Below, in pieces: positions 1 to 6,823 of a stretch of DNA of 15,042 bases (positions are counted from its first letter, which is position 1; the number at the start of each line of letters is the position of its first letter). The DNA comes from Rickettsiales bacterium (GTDB taxonomy: Bacteria > Pseudomonadota > Alphaproteobacteria > Rickettsiales > UBA1997). Below the pieces are notes generated by a model. That model was given only the letters and a program-made list of their open reading frames with translations, searched no databases and was not told the origin of the DNA. The position numbers and the translations under genes are program-made. The stretch covers positions 1 through 15,042 of the forward strand of contig CANGNU010000005.1 in the NCBI GenBank assembly GCA_947455365.1, written 5' to 3'.

Positions 1-1074
1 GGCGATCCTTCATCGGCGCTGCTTGAGGTGCTTGACCCTGAACAAAATAATAATTTTTCTGACCATTATTTAGAGGTTGATTACGACTTATCAAAAGTAA
101 TGTTCATTGCTACAGCCAACAACATTGCGGGCATTCCTGTGCCACTACGCGATCGCATGGAAATTATCAAACTTTCAGGTTATACTGAAGAAGAAAAACT
201 GCACATTGCTAAAGAACATTTAATTGACAAGCAGCGCCGCGAAAATGGCTTGAAAAAGTTTGAGTTTTCGATTGATGACGAAGCCTTGCTGCAATTGATT
301 CGCTGTTATACTTTTGAAGCGGGAGTGCGCAATTTGAATCGCGAAATTGCTAATTTGGCGCGCAAAGCGGCAAAAGAAATTATCATGAAAAAAGCCGCCA
401 CTTTACACATTACTAAAGAAAATTTAGGTAAATATTTGGGGCCAGAAAAATTCCACTTTGGAACTGCCAAGGAACAAGATTTGGTAGGTGTTGCGACTGG
501 TTTGTCTTACACTGAATATGGGGGAGATTTGCTCGATATTGAAGCGCTAAAATTTGACGGTAATGGCAAAATTCAAATTACTGGAAAATTGGGCGATGTT
601 ATGAAAGAGTCAGCGCAGGCGGCTCTAAGCTACATTCGCTCAATTTCGCGCGAGTTAAAAATTGATCCGAAAAAATTCCACAAGTACGATTTTCATATTC
701 ATGTGCCAGAAGGTGCAACGCCAAAAGACGGGCCCTCTGCTGGCGTGGCTTTGTGCGTAACTTTGGCTTCAGTAATTAGCGGCCGCGCCATTCGTAAAGA
801 TATTGCCATGACTGGCGAAATTACCTTGAATGGCAAAGTGCTAGAAATTGGCGGCCTCAAAGAGAAGTTGCTGGCGGCGGTGCGCGGCGGCGTTAAAACG
901 GTGTTAATTCCTGAGCGTAATAAAAAAGATTTAGAGGAAATGCCAAAGGAAGTGCTTGAGCAGTTGAAGATTAAGCCGATCAAGCATGTCAGCGAAGCGC
1001 TAAAGGAATGTTTGGTTGACGCAAAAAAACCTGCAACAAAAACTTTAGCGCCAAAAAAGAAGGTGAAAAAATAA
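1..1074 (+). CDS. lon: ATP-dependent protease La (Lon), C-terminal part; 5' end outside window
   Basis: Cytosolic ATP-dependent serine protease that degrades damaged and regulatory proteins. The reading frame is open from base 1 (visible start GDPSSALLEVLDPEQ), so the GTG at 28 is an internal codon and the gene begins left of the window. About 357 residues are visible. They cover the end of the AAA+ module (FIATANN, then the sensor-2/arginine region GVRNLNREIA) and the whole S16 protease domain. The catalytic Ser lies in PKDGPSAGVAL (codon 736-738) and the catalytic Lys in IGGLKEKLLAA (codon 859-861), both intact. The C-terminus is a short Lys-rich tail (APKKKVKK). The stop codon overlaps the next gene's ATG by one base (TAATG), suggesting co-transcription and translational coupling. 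Family assignment is secure; only the N-terminal domain is unseen. Confidence 0.97.
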   Translation, partial: GDPSSALLEVLDPEQNNNFSDHYLEVDYDLSKVMFIATANNIAGIPVPLRDRMEIIKLSGYTEEEKLHIAKEHLIDKQRRENGLKKFEFSIDDEALLQLIRCYTFEAGVRNLNREIANLARKAAKEIIMKKAATLHITKENLGKYLGPEKFHFGTAKEQDLVGVATGLSYTEYGGDLLDIEALKFDGNGKIQITGKLGDVMKESAQAALSYIRSISRELKIDPKKFHKYDFHIHVPEGATPKDGPSAGVALCVTLASVISGRAIRKDIAMTGEITLNGKVLEIGGLKEKLLAAVRGGVKTVLIPERNKKDLEEMPKEVLEQLKIKPIKHVSEALKECLVDAKKPATKTLAPKKKVKK

Positions 1075-1658
1075 TGCCAGTAAAAAAACAAGTTTATGTA
1101 ATTGCGGGCGCTAACGGCGCGGGTAAAACAACTTCAGCAAAATATCTGCTGACTAAGTTTTTGGATATTGTCGAATTTGTCAATGCCGATGAAATTGCCC
1201 GCGGAATATCGCCATTCAACCCGCGCTCTGTTGATTTGACCGCCTCAAAAATTATGCTAAAGCGCATTGCCGATTTAGTGCGCCAAGGCAAGAATTTTGC
1301 CTTTGAAACCACGCTTTCGGGCAAGAATTATCTGAAGTTGCTAAAAAATCTGCAAAAAAAGAATTATCAAATCAACCTCATCTTCCTTTATTTAGATAGC
1401 CCGAAGGAAGCCAAGCAGCGCGTGGCTTACCGCGTTAAAACAGGAGGGCATTTTATCTCGGACGATGACATTGAGCGCCGATATTATCGCGGAATTAAAA
1501 ATTTAGGTGAATATTTAGATTTGTCAGATTATGCTATCATTATCGACGCCGCCAGTATGGAGCGGCAAATTATTTTGAAGAAAGATAAAAAACGCGTTCG
1601 AGTTTTGGCGCAACCCATTTGGGAAAAGATTTTATCAATTGCAAATACAGCTACATGA
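1074..1658 (+). CDS. Zeta-toxin-like P-loop ATPase/kinase (COG4185-type)
   Basis: A 194-residue P-loop protein. Walker A is GANGAGKTT (residues 12-20), followed by FVNADEIARGISP (35-47), FETTLSG (77-83), a predicted hydrophobic strand LIFLYLDSP (102-110) and the Arg/Gly segment RVKTGGHFISDDDIERRYYRG (120-140). This order matches the small predicted ATPases related to zeta toxins. Zeta toxins phosphorylate UDP-N-acetyl sugars, but the substrate of this subfamily is not generally established, so toxin activity is inferred. The ATG overlaps the lon stop by one base and an AAGGTG Shine-Dalgarno lies upstream. The 3' end overlaps the next gene by four bases (ATGA), which points to a two-gene module. 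In many such pairs the small partner is upstream; here lon is upstream and the small gene is downstream. It could also be a housekeeping kinase. Confidence 0.85.
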   Translation: MPVKKQVYVIAGANGAGKTTSAKYLLTKFLDIVEFVNADEIARGISPFNPRSVDLTASKIMLKRIADLVRQGKNFAFETTLSGKNYLKLLKNLQKKNYQINLIFLYLDSPKEAKQRVAYRVKTGGHFISDDDIERRYYRGIKNLGEYLDLSDYAIIIDAASMERQIILKKDKKRVRVLAQPIWEKILSIANTAT

Positions 1659-2053
1659 AAGGCAGTTTAGTTCTAGACAAAATTGAGGCCGGCATCAAAG
1701 AGGGCAGCGCTTCAATTGCAAAAGAAGTGGAGGGAAATGTTGAGAAATATGGCATTGCGCCAGTTATTGTTCTTAACGGAAAATTAAAAAATTTGCGTGC
1801 CAAAATTATCGATTTATGCGAGTTGAAAGATTCGCTAAAATTGCTAAAAAAATATGGCTATGATGAAGATGATTTTTATCTGCTTGAAGACAAGAAGGCC
1901 AAGTATCGCGACGGTAAAGCGGTGTTGTTGCAAGGTTGTATAATTTGCGTTTGTAAAAAATCGGGAATCGTTAAAGAATATCCCGCTAACGGTGGTTCTT
2001 CTTGGGTTGATGACTTTGCCGCTGACTTAAAAAATAAATTTTTCACTAATTAA
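1655..2053 (+). CDS. Unknown small protein, possible partner/antitoxin of the zeta-like ATPase
   Basis: 132 residues, not recognised as a named family. The chosen start is ATG 1655, which forms an ATGA overlap with the ATPase stop; an in-frame start at 1619 would need a longer overlap and is less likely. Residues 1-50 are predicted helical, followed by KYGIAPVIVLNGKLKNL (about residues 32-48). By eye this resembles the 'small residue + I/V-A-V-W + D/N-G-K' signature of small proteins often encoded beside COG4185 ATPases. The second half is different: basic and acidic residues around KKYGYDEDDFYLLEDKK, then QGCIICVCKK with three Cys, and WVDDFAADLKNKFF at the end. No signal peptide or membrane segment is seen. 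Coupling to the ATPase suggests a joint role; an antitoxin function is inference only. Confidence 0.75.
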   Translation: MKGSLVLDKIEAGIKEGSASIAKEVEGNVEKYGIAPVIVLNGKLKNLRAKIIDLCELKDSLKLLKKYGYDEDDFYLLEDKKAKYRDGKAVLLQGCIICVCKKSGIVKEYPANGGSSWVDDFAADLKNKFFTN

Positions 2054-2057
2054 TCTC

Positions 2058-3860
2058 ATGCCAAATAACAAAAATATTCTTTTAGCAACCATGATTTCTA
2101 TGGCCATTTTACTGGGCTGGACATGGTTTTATGAAAAGCCAAAAGTTGAAAAGCGCGAAGCGATGATTGAAATGCAAAAAGCTGAAATGAAAAATTCTAC
2201 AACAGCAAGAGTTGCGGTTAATGGTGCTGGTTTACAAAACGGTGTTGGACAAGATTCTGTACAAGGCAATGTTGGCAAGGCTTCAAGCGGCAATGGTTTG
2301 GCGGCGCAAGATGGAAAATCTTCTATTCTTACTTTAAAAAATCGTGAAGAATTGCTTGAAAAAAGCAAACATGAACGCGTAAAAATTGAAAGTGAAAATT
2401 TGCACGGAACCTTATATTTAAAGGGCGCGCGCTTTGATGACTTAACTCTTGCCAAATATTTTCAAAAAATTGACGACAAACAAGAGGTTACACTTTTTGC
2501 ACCAGCCGACAGCAAAGAAAGATATTTTGCCGATTTCGGTTGGATTTCATCTGATTCAAGCCTAGAGCTGCCTAATCCCAACACAGTTTGGAAAAGTAAC
2601 GGCGCAAAATTAACCCCAACTACGCCAATAATTTTATCTTGGAGAAATAAGCAAAATGTTGAGTTTTTGCTAGAAATTGCGCTTGATGAAAATTACATGT
2701 TTGATGTTAAACAAAGTGCTGTGAACCACTCAGGCAAAGACTTCTCGCTGGCTTCTTACGGCAGGGTGAATCGCGTTTTAAATGTTGCGCATAAGCCCAA
2801 TTATATTTTGCATGAAGGCTTGATTGGCGTGTTTGACGATGTTTTGCACGAAACCACCTACAAAGATATTGCCAAAGAAAAGTCGCAAAGCTTTACCAGC
2901 AAAAGCGGCGGCTGGCTTGGCATTACCGATAAATATTGGTTGAGTTCAATTATTCCTGATAAATCGGTCAATTATAAATCTGATTTTTCTTACAGCTTCA
3001 ATAATCAAAACCAAATTTTTAACGCCGAATTTGTTGGGCAAGAATTTAAATTAGAAGCGGGGTCGACAATAAAATTTGATCACAAACTTTTTGCTGGGGC
3101 CAAGCAGGTGAAGCTTCTGGACAAATATTCAGCAGATTTTGACATTAAACTTTTTGATCGCGCCATTGACTTTGGTTGGTTTTATTTTCTCACTAAACCA
3201 TTTTATTTTGCCATTGCTTTCTTGCATAAATTTTTAGGAAATTTTGGTTTGGCAATTTTGGCGATGACGGTTTTAATCAAGCTGGTGCTGTTTCCAATGG
3301 CGAATAAATCTTATTTAGCAATTGCGCGCATGAAAAAATTGCAGCCAAAAATTGAAGAAATTCGCAAAAAATTTAAAGATGATAAAATTGCGATGAATCG
3401 TGAAGTGATGGAAATGTACAAGCGCGAGAAAATTAATCCAGCGTCTGGGTGCTTGCCAGTATTGATTCAAATTCCAATTTTCTTTTCGCTGTATAAAGTA
3501 ATTTTTGTAACACTTGATATGCGTCAGGCGCCGTTTTATGGCTGGATTCATGACCTTTCTGCGCCAGATCCTACTTCGCTTTTCAACTTGTTTGGCTTGT
3601 TGCCTTATAATGTGAGTGGCGCGCTGGCAATAGGCGTATGGCCGGTTCTCATGGGTGTTACGATGGTGTTACAGCAAAAATTAAGCCCACAAGTTGGCGA
3701 TGCAACGCAGGCCAAGGTGTTGAAATATATGCCTTATGTGCTGACCTTTGTGTTGGCGGCGTTTCCTGCAGGTTTGGTAATTTATTGGACTTGGAACAAC
3801 TTGCTTTCAATTGCACAGCAGTTGTTTATTACGAAGCGCGTTGCGAAGGCGAAGGAGTAG
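2058..3860 (+). CDS. yidC: Membrane protein insertase YidC
   Basis: Inner-membrane insertase (Oxa1/YidC/Alb3 family) that inserts and folds membrane proteins with or without SecYEG. Length is 600 residues, normal for a Gram-negative YidC. An N-terminal anchor lies at residues 6-24, a low-complexity linker at about 45-85, and the large periplasmic beta domain at about 100-350. The conserved insertase core starts near 370: transmembrane segment about 383-412 (NFGLAILAMTVLIKLVLFP), coiled coil 420-457 (MKKLQPKIEEIRKKF), then NPASGCLPVLIQIPIF and two or three further membrane segments to 590. Lys408 sits where E. coli YidC has the groove Arg; Lys there is, as I recall, usual in alphaproteobacteria. 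It starts 4 nt after the previous stop with no clear Shine-Dalgarno, so it is probably translated from a shared transcript. tRNA-Ser begins 5 nt after its TAG. Confidence 0.97.
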   Translation: MPNNKNILLATMISMAILLGWTWFYEKPKVEKREAMIEMQKAEMKNSTTARVAVNGAGLQNGVGQDSVQGNVGKASSGNGLAAQDGKSSILTLKNREELLEKSKHERVKIESENLHGTLYLKGARFDDLTLAKYFQKIDDKQEVTLFAPADSKERYFADFGWISSDSSLELPNPNTVWKSNGAKLTPTTPIILSWRNKQNVEFLLEIALDENYMFDVKQSAVNHSGKDFSLASYGRVNRVLNVAHKPNYILHEGLIGVFDDVLHETTYKDIAKEKSQSFTSKSGGWLGITDKYWLSSIIPDKSVNYKSDFSYSFNNQNQIFNAEFVGQEFKLEAGSTIKFDHKLFAGAKQVKLLDKYSADFDIKLFDRAIDFGWFYFLTKPFYFAIAFLHKFLGNFGLAILAMTVLIKLVLFPMANKSYLAIARMKKLQPKIEEIRKKFKDDKIAMNREVMEMYKREKINPASGCLPVLIQIPIFFSLYKVIFVTLDMRQAPFYGWIHDLSAPDPTSLFNLFGLLPYNVSGALAIGVWPVLMGVTMVLQQKLSPQVGDATQAKVLKYMPYVLTFVLAAFPAGLVIYWTWNNLLSIAQQLFITKRVAKAKE

Positions 3861-3865
3861 GTTTA

Positions 3866-3955
3866 GGAAGGTTGGCCGAGTGGCTGAAGGCGCACGCTTG
3901 GAAAGCGTGTATACTGTAACAGGTATCGCGGGTTCGAATCCCGCATCTTCCGCCA
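3866..3955 (+). tRNA. tRNA-Ser (anticodon GGA), CCA encoded
   Basis: A 90-nt class II tRNA. The acceptor stem GGAAGGT pairs with ATCTTCC (one G-U), followed by discriminator G and an encoded CCA at 3953-3955. The anticodon stem CACGC/GCGTG encloses the loop TTGGAAA, with anticodon GGA at 3900-3902. The long variable arm (ATACTG...CAG.GTAT) is typical of serine tRNAs, and the T arm contains GGTTCGAATCC. Only 5 nt separate it from the yidC stop, leaving no room for a private promoter after the gene, so it is probably cut from the yidC transcript. Confidence 0.97.
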
Positions 3956-4165
3956 TACTTTGTTGGTCCATTCCTATACATGCAAGTCTCCAGCCACTTT
4001 TGATTTTTTACCACTTTCTCTTGCGAACTTTTCTCCATTACCACCTGTCGCCACCTATAACCGCTCTGGTTATGGCTTAATCATTATGTGTCTACTTGGT
4101 TCAAAATAAATTGTATAGACAAAAGACACCATTTGTGAATTTTTTTGAAAAAAGTTAAGCCATTT
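3956..4165. other. Gene-free stretch after tRNA-Ser, with one hairpin
   Basis: No ORF here has coding character; those that cross it are shadows of tRNA-Ser. A hairpin lies at 4055-4075 (arms CTATAACC and GGTTATGG with one T-G pair, loop GCTCT). It is not followed by a T-run, so it is a poor intrinsic terminator, but it could stabilise the 3' end of the tRNA transcript. A looser inverted pair, GTGTCT (4088-4093) and AGACAC (4124-4129), and an AT-rich T7-G-A6 stretch near 4140-4153 follow. I see no convincing small RNA. Confidence 0.35.
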
Positions 4166-4188
4166 AAATGTAAATATTATTTACATTT
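4166..4188. promoter_or_regulatory. Perfect 23-bp palindrome, likely operator of the HTH-Panacea gene
   Basis: Two 11-bp arms (AAATGTAAATA and its exact reverse complement) flank a single central T. The palindrome ends 3 nt before the -35 box of the promoter for the HTH gene. A further half-site-like TGTTTACA (4202-4209, itself a near-palindrome) lies in the promoter spacer. This is the usual arrangement for an autoregulated XRE-type repressor. The symmetry is seen directly; binding by the adjacent protein is inferred. Confidence 0.65.
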
Positions 4189-4191
4189 ATC

Positions 4192-4220
4192 TTGATAATA
4201 ATGTTTACAGTTAATATAAT
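4192..4220 (+). promoter_or_regulatory. Sigma70-type promoter for the HTH-Panacea gene
   Basis: TTGATA at 4192-4197, a 17-nt spacer and consensus TATAAT at 4215-4220. Transcription should begin near 4227, giving a leader of about 26 nt before the ATG at 4253, with GGAAAA as a modest ribosome site. The palindrome just upstream and TGTTTACA inside the spacer suggest repression by the gene product. Confidence 0.7.
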
Positions 4221-4252
4221 GGCCCATATAATTTTTTAAAATTGGAAAAAAT

Positions 4253-5017
4253 ATGAGCAATACATTTAAAAATCTTATAGATAGGCATCAAATCTCACAA
4301 TCTGAGCTAGCTAGAATAATTGAAGTGTCTCGTCCTACCGCAATCAAAATACTTTCTGGAGAAAGAGAAATTAGAATGTCTGAGGCCGATAAGTTGGCAA
4401 TGAATCTTGGTATTAGCGTTACGGAAATTTTTGGCGAAACTTCTGAAGTTGAAGTCGTGCTAAAGAAAAAATCTTCTAAGGTAAATAAAGAAGAAAAAGA
4501 GCGAATCAGTGTTCCTGCGGAAAATGTTGATAAGTTTAAAAATGCATTACTCTATATCACGCAAAAAATTGGAGCATTGCCAAATGTTGGCCAAACTGTG
4601 CTTTACAAGATTTTATATTTTTGTGATTTTGATTATTACGAAAAATATGAAGAGCAGCTAATTGGCGCCACTTATATAAAAAATCATTTTGGCCCAACTC
4701 CACGCGAGTTTTCTAAAATAATAAAAGAAATGATGGAAGATGGGCAAATAGAAGAAGTTGTAAGAAAATTTTATGATAAAGATCAGAAAGCATATCTATC
4801 AGCAAAAAATCCCGATTTATCAGTTTTCAGCGGCCGTGAGCTTCAACATATAGATGAAGAAATAGCAAGACTTGGTCATAAAACCGCTAAAGAGCTCTCT
4901 GATTTCTCGCATCAAGATATTCCATGGATTTCAACCGCAATAGGCAAAGACATTCCTTACGAAGCCGTTTTTTACCGCACTAAAGAAACCTCAGTTCGAA
5001 CTTATGAAAAAGATTGA
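4253..5017 (+). CDS. XRE-type HTH protein with SocA/Panacea (DUF4065) domain, antitoxin-like
   Basis: 254 residues. Residues 5-60 form a Cro/C1-type helix-turn-helix (SQSELARIIEVSRPTAIKILSG), followed by a Lys-rich linker (70-88). Residues about 93-215 match the SocA-like antitoxin domain called Panacea or DUF4065, with VLYKILYFCDFDYYEKY, LIGATYIKNHFGPTPREF and, near the end, HQDIPW...IPYEAVFYR. In known systems this domain neutralises many unrelated toxins, and HTH-Panacea fusions commonly repress their own operon. The promoter and palindrome directly upstream fit this. No complete toxin gene is adjacent: the upstream neighbour is a tRNA, and downstream only a 39-codon ORF overlaps the last codons. 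The gene looks more AT-rich than its neighbours and stands alone between unrelated genes, which suggests horizontal acquisition. A stand-alone regulator is the alternative. Confidence 0.9.
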   Translation: MSNTFKNLIDRHQISQSELARIIEVSRPTAIKILSGEREIRMSEADKLAMNLGISVTEIFGETSEVEVVLKKKSSKVNKEEKERISVPAENVDKFKNALLYITQKIGALPNVGQTVLYKILYFCDFDYYEKYEEQLIGATYIKNHFGPTPREFSKIIKEMMEDGQIEEVVRKFYDKDQKAYLSAKNPDLSVFSGRELQHIDEEIARLGHKTAKELSDFSHQDIPWISTAIGKDIPYEAVFYRTKETSVRTYEKD

Positions 5018-5123
5018 ATATCGCTGTCAATTGAATATGATAAAAAGTTTATTTGAAAAATTTCAAAGTTTTACAAAGAGAAATCAAATTGTAGTTCGTG
5101 GCGTTACTTGGTTTGTGGCCTGA
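5004..5123 (+). pseudogene. 39-codon ORF overlapping the antitoxin-like gene; possible toxin remnant
   Basis: The ORF starts with ATG 5004 inside the last codons of the HTH-Panacea gene (14-nt overlap, as in many antitoxin-toxin pairs) and ends at TGA 5121-5123. The product begins MKKIEYRCQL, reminiscent only in a general way of short RelE/ParE-type toxin starts. It then runs into the 3' end of the convergent ankyrin gene from 5084 on. It is far too short for a known toxin fold. It may be a truncated toxin, a real small protein, or chance. Very uncertain. Confidence 0.22.
5052..5067. terminator. Weak bidirectional terminator candidate
   Basis: Inverted repeat TTTGAAA-AA-TTTCAAA lies between the convergent HTH-Panacea and ankyrin genes. 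On the minus strand it is followed by a short T-rich stretch. All-AT arms with a tiny loop make a weak hairpin; the position between convergent genes is the main support. Confidence 0.25.
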
Positions 5124-6739
5124 GATGCTACATAATCTGTCCAAGTTGATTGAGGGTTCTTGGTTGTGACATCTTTTTTTGCGGCGGGTTTTTGTTCTTC
5201 AGCTTTTCTTATTTCAGCAGCAAGATTTTGATAAACCTCTGGCGCCGGAGATGCGCTTGGCACGCCATTTTGTGCCTTTAATGGAGAGATTGCTTTAGAA
5301 AAGGCCTCTTGCAGTTCTGTAAAAAAACTTGTTCCAGCATCAATGGCAATGGCTTCCTCTGCTTCTTCAGCAATATCTTTAATTCCACCATTGGCAATTT
5401 GTCTGGCAAGTTGAATTGTTTCTATAATTGCGCCAAAAAGGCTTATACTATCATCATTTGCAATTAATGGCGCATTTTCTTTATTGTGATTTTCTTGCTG
5501 TTTCTTTTTTGCTTCTTCCTCTTTTGTTTTTTCCTCTTTTTGCCTTAGAAGCTCTTTGGTGACATCGTCGGATACGGCTTGCATTTGCGTCTGCTGCACT
5601 TGCGCTTGCGTTTGAGATTGTGCTTGCTGTGTTGCTGCCTGTGCCTGTTTTTGCGCTTCTAATGCCACTTGTGCCGCGGTTGCGGCAAGTGTTTCTGGGG
5701 CGGCTTGAGTTAAATTGGCGCTAAAAATATTGCCCGTAGTGCTGTGAATATTGCCTTCTGTGGCAGAATTGCCGCTATTGGCAGTGCCTAGTGAATTTCC
5801 TGTTGTTGTTTTTTCTGCCGCAGCGCCAGCTTGTGCTTGCGTTGCAACCGCTTCTTTCGCAGGTTTTTTTTCGCTTTCTTTGTCTGCTTTAGAAGATTTT
5901 TCTGTTGTTGCAGATTTTACTTTTTCAACTTTCTCTAAAATTTCTGCTTGTGCATTTTTTGGAATTGTTGGGCCGAATGTTGCGCCTTTTTTAATGAGGA
6001 AATCGAGGAAATCGGCGCTGCGACCGTTTTTAACTGCAACATCTAGAACTGTTTCTTGATTGTTATTTTTAATGTTAGGATTGGCGCCTTTTTCAACCAA
6101 GAATGACAAAATGTTATTGTCTTTTCCTTTAATGCCAAAGCGCGCCGCCAAGTGCAGTGCAGTGTCGCCTTCACGAACAGATTTTGCATTAAGGTTAATT
6201 GTTGGATTGGCCGCAAGCAAAGCCTCCATTGCTTTCAAGGTGCCTTTGTTGCGCAAAAGTGTTGCTGCAAGCGGACTAAGGCCAATATCGGGGTCGAATG
6301 AGCTAAAATCGGTGACGCCAGCGGCGCGCGCCATTGCAATATAGGCTTCAATATCGGCTTGAGGGTCAGCGCAGGCTAAAATAAAAAGTTTGCGCGCTAC
6401 AGCTGCAGATTCTTGCGCAAAAGATTGCATCACTTCTTGCGAAATTTGCTCGGAAGATAGCGTTAAATTTTGCAGCATTTCAATTCTACGCGCAGCCATT
6501 GCAGCAAGTTCTGGGTCTGCAGATTGAGTGGAATTTTTCATTGCATCAGCCAAAGCTTGACCTTGATTTTCAAAGCCTGCAACCGCTTTTTGTTCAATTT
6601 TTGCTTTCTCAATTTTCGCTAAAGTTTCTAGGCTTTCTAACCTTGTTAAGCATTCATTTTTTTGCTCGGGAAGTTTGCGCGCAAAATCTTCCTTACTTTT
6701 AGAATTTTGAGTAGAATTTTCTTCAGAATTTTTCGACAT
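5084..6739 (-). CDS. Ankyrin-repeat protein with Gln/Ala-rich and charged regions (candidate effector)
   Basis: 551 residues with no signal peptide and no membrane segment. The N-terminal 150 residues are predicted helical (ETLAKIEKAKIEQKA; MAARRIEMLQNL). Ankyrin repeats span about 153-256: a degenerate one (GLSPLAATLLRNKGT...), a clear one (GDTALHLAARFG...LVEKGANPNIK, 191-224) and a third (QETVLDVAVKNGRSADFLDFLIKKGA, 228-253). Then come a Lys/Glu/Ala region (265-310), a Ser/Thr/Asn/Gly stretch (310-345), a Gln/Ala/Thr-rich segment (345-390) and a charged coiled-coil-like run (398-420). A helical region (430-490) and a Pro/Ala/Lys tail finish it. Ankyrin proteins of host-associated alphaproteobacteria are often type IV effectors, and virB genes lie 3 kb away, but no secretion signal can be proven here. 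Start ATG 6739 has no good Shine-Dalgarno. A structural cytosolic role is the alternative. Confidence 0.9.
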   Translation of the reverse strand: MSKNSEENSTQNSKSKEDFARKLPEQKNECLTRLESLETLAKIEKAKIEQKAVAGFENQGQALADAMKNSTQSADPELAAMAARRIEMLQNLTLSSEQISQEVMQSFAQESAAVARKLFILACADPQADIEAYIAMARAAGVTDFSSFDPDIGLSPLAATLLRNKGTLKAMEALLAANPTINLNAKSVREGDTALHLAARFGIKGKDNNILSFLVEKGANPNIKNNNQETVLDVAVKNGRSADFLDFLIKKGATFGPTIPKNAQAEILEKVEKVKSATTEKSSKADKESEKKPAKEAVATQAQAGAAAEKTTTGNSLGTANSGNSATEGNIHSTTGNIFSANLTQAAPETLAATAAQVALEAQKQAQAATQQAQSQTQAQVQQTQMQAVSDDVTKELLRQKEEKTKEEEAKKKQQENHNKENAPLIANDDSISLFGAIIETIQLARQIANGGIKDIAEEAEEAIAIDAGTSFFTELQEAFSKAISPLKAQNGVPSASPAPEVYQNLAAEIRKAEEQKPAAKKDVTTKNPQSTWTDYVASQATNQVTPRTTI

Positions 6740-6823
6740 TATGAATTACAAAAACTTAAATTTGTTCACAGAATTTATTTTTTACCTTGCGCAACCTAGA
6801 AAGTCTAGAGCGTTTGACAAAAT

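Noticed and set aside
28..30. GTG as start of a 348-residue Lon-like protein
   Set aside because: The frame is open upstream to base 1 and reads conserved Lon sequence, so this is an internal Val codon of a gene cut by the window edge.
4055..4075. Hairpin as intrinsic terminator of yidC-tRNA-Ser
   Set aside because: The stem is good but no T-run follows on either strand, so it is reported only as structure in the gene-free stretch.
3811..4080. Plus-strand ORF and the opposite 3829-4044 ORF over tRNA-Ser
   Set aside because: They translate the tRNA and the end of yidC in other frames; GIRTRDT-like peptides are a common artefact of tRNA regions.
5751..6344. Two adjacent plus-strand ORFs (102 and 94 codons) opposite the ankyrin gene
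   Set aside because: They are antisense shadows of Ala/Lys-rich codons; the ankyrin frame is intact and has recognisable repeats.
6671..6686. 12-bp palindrome TTTGCGCGCAAA in the ankyrin gene
   Set aside because: A single copy inside coding sequence, explained by Ala/Arg/Lys codons; no regulatory context.
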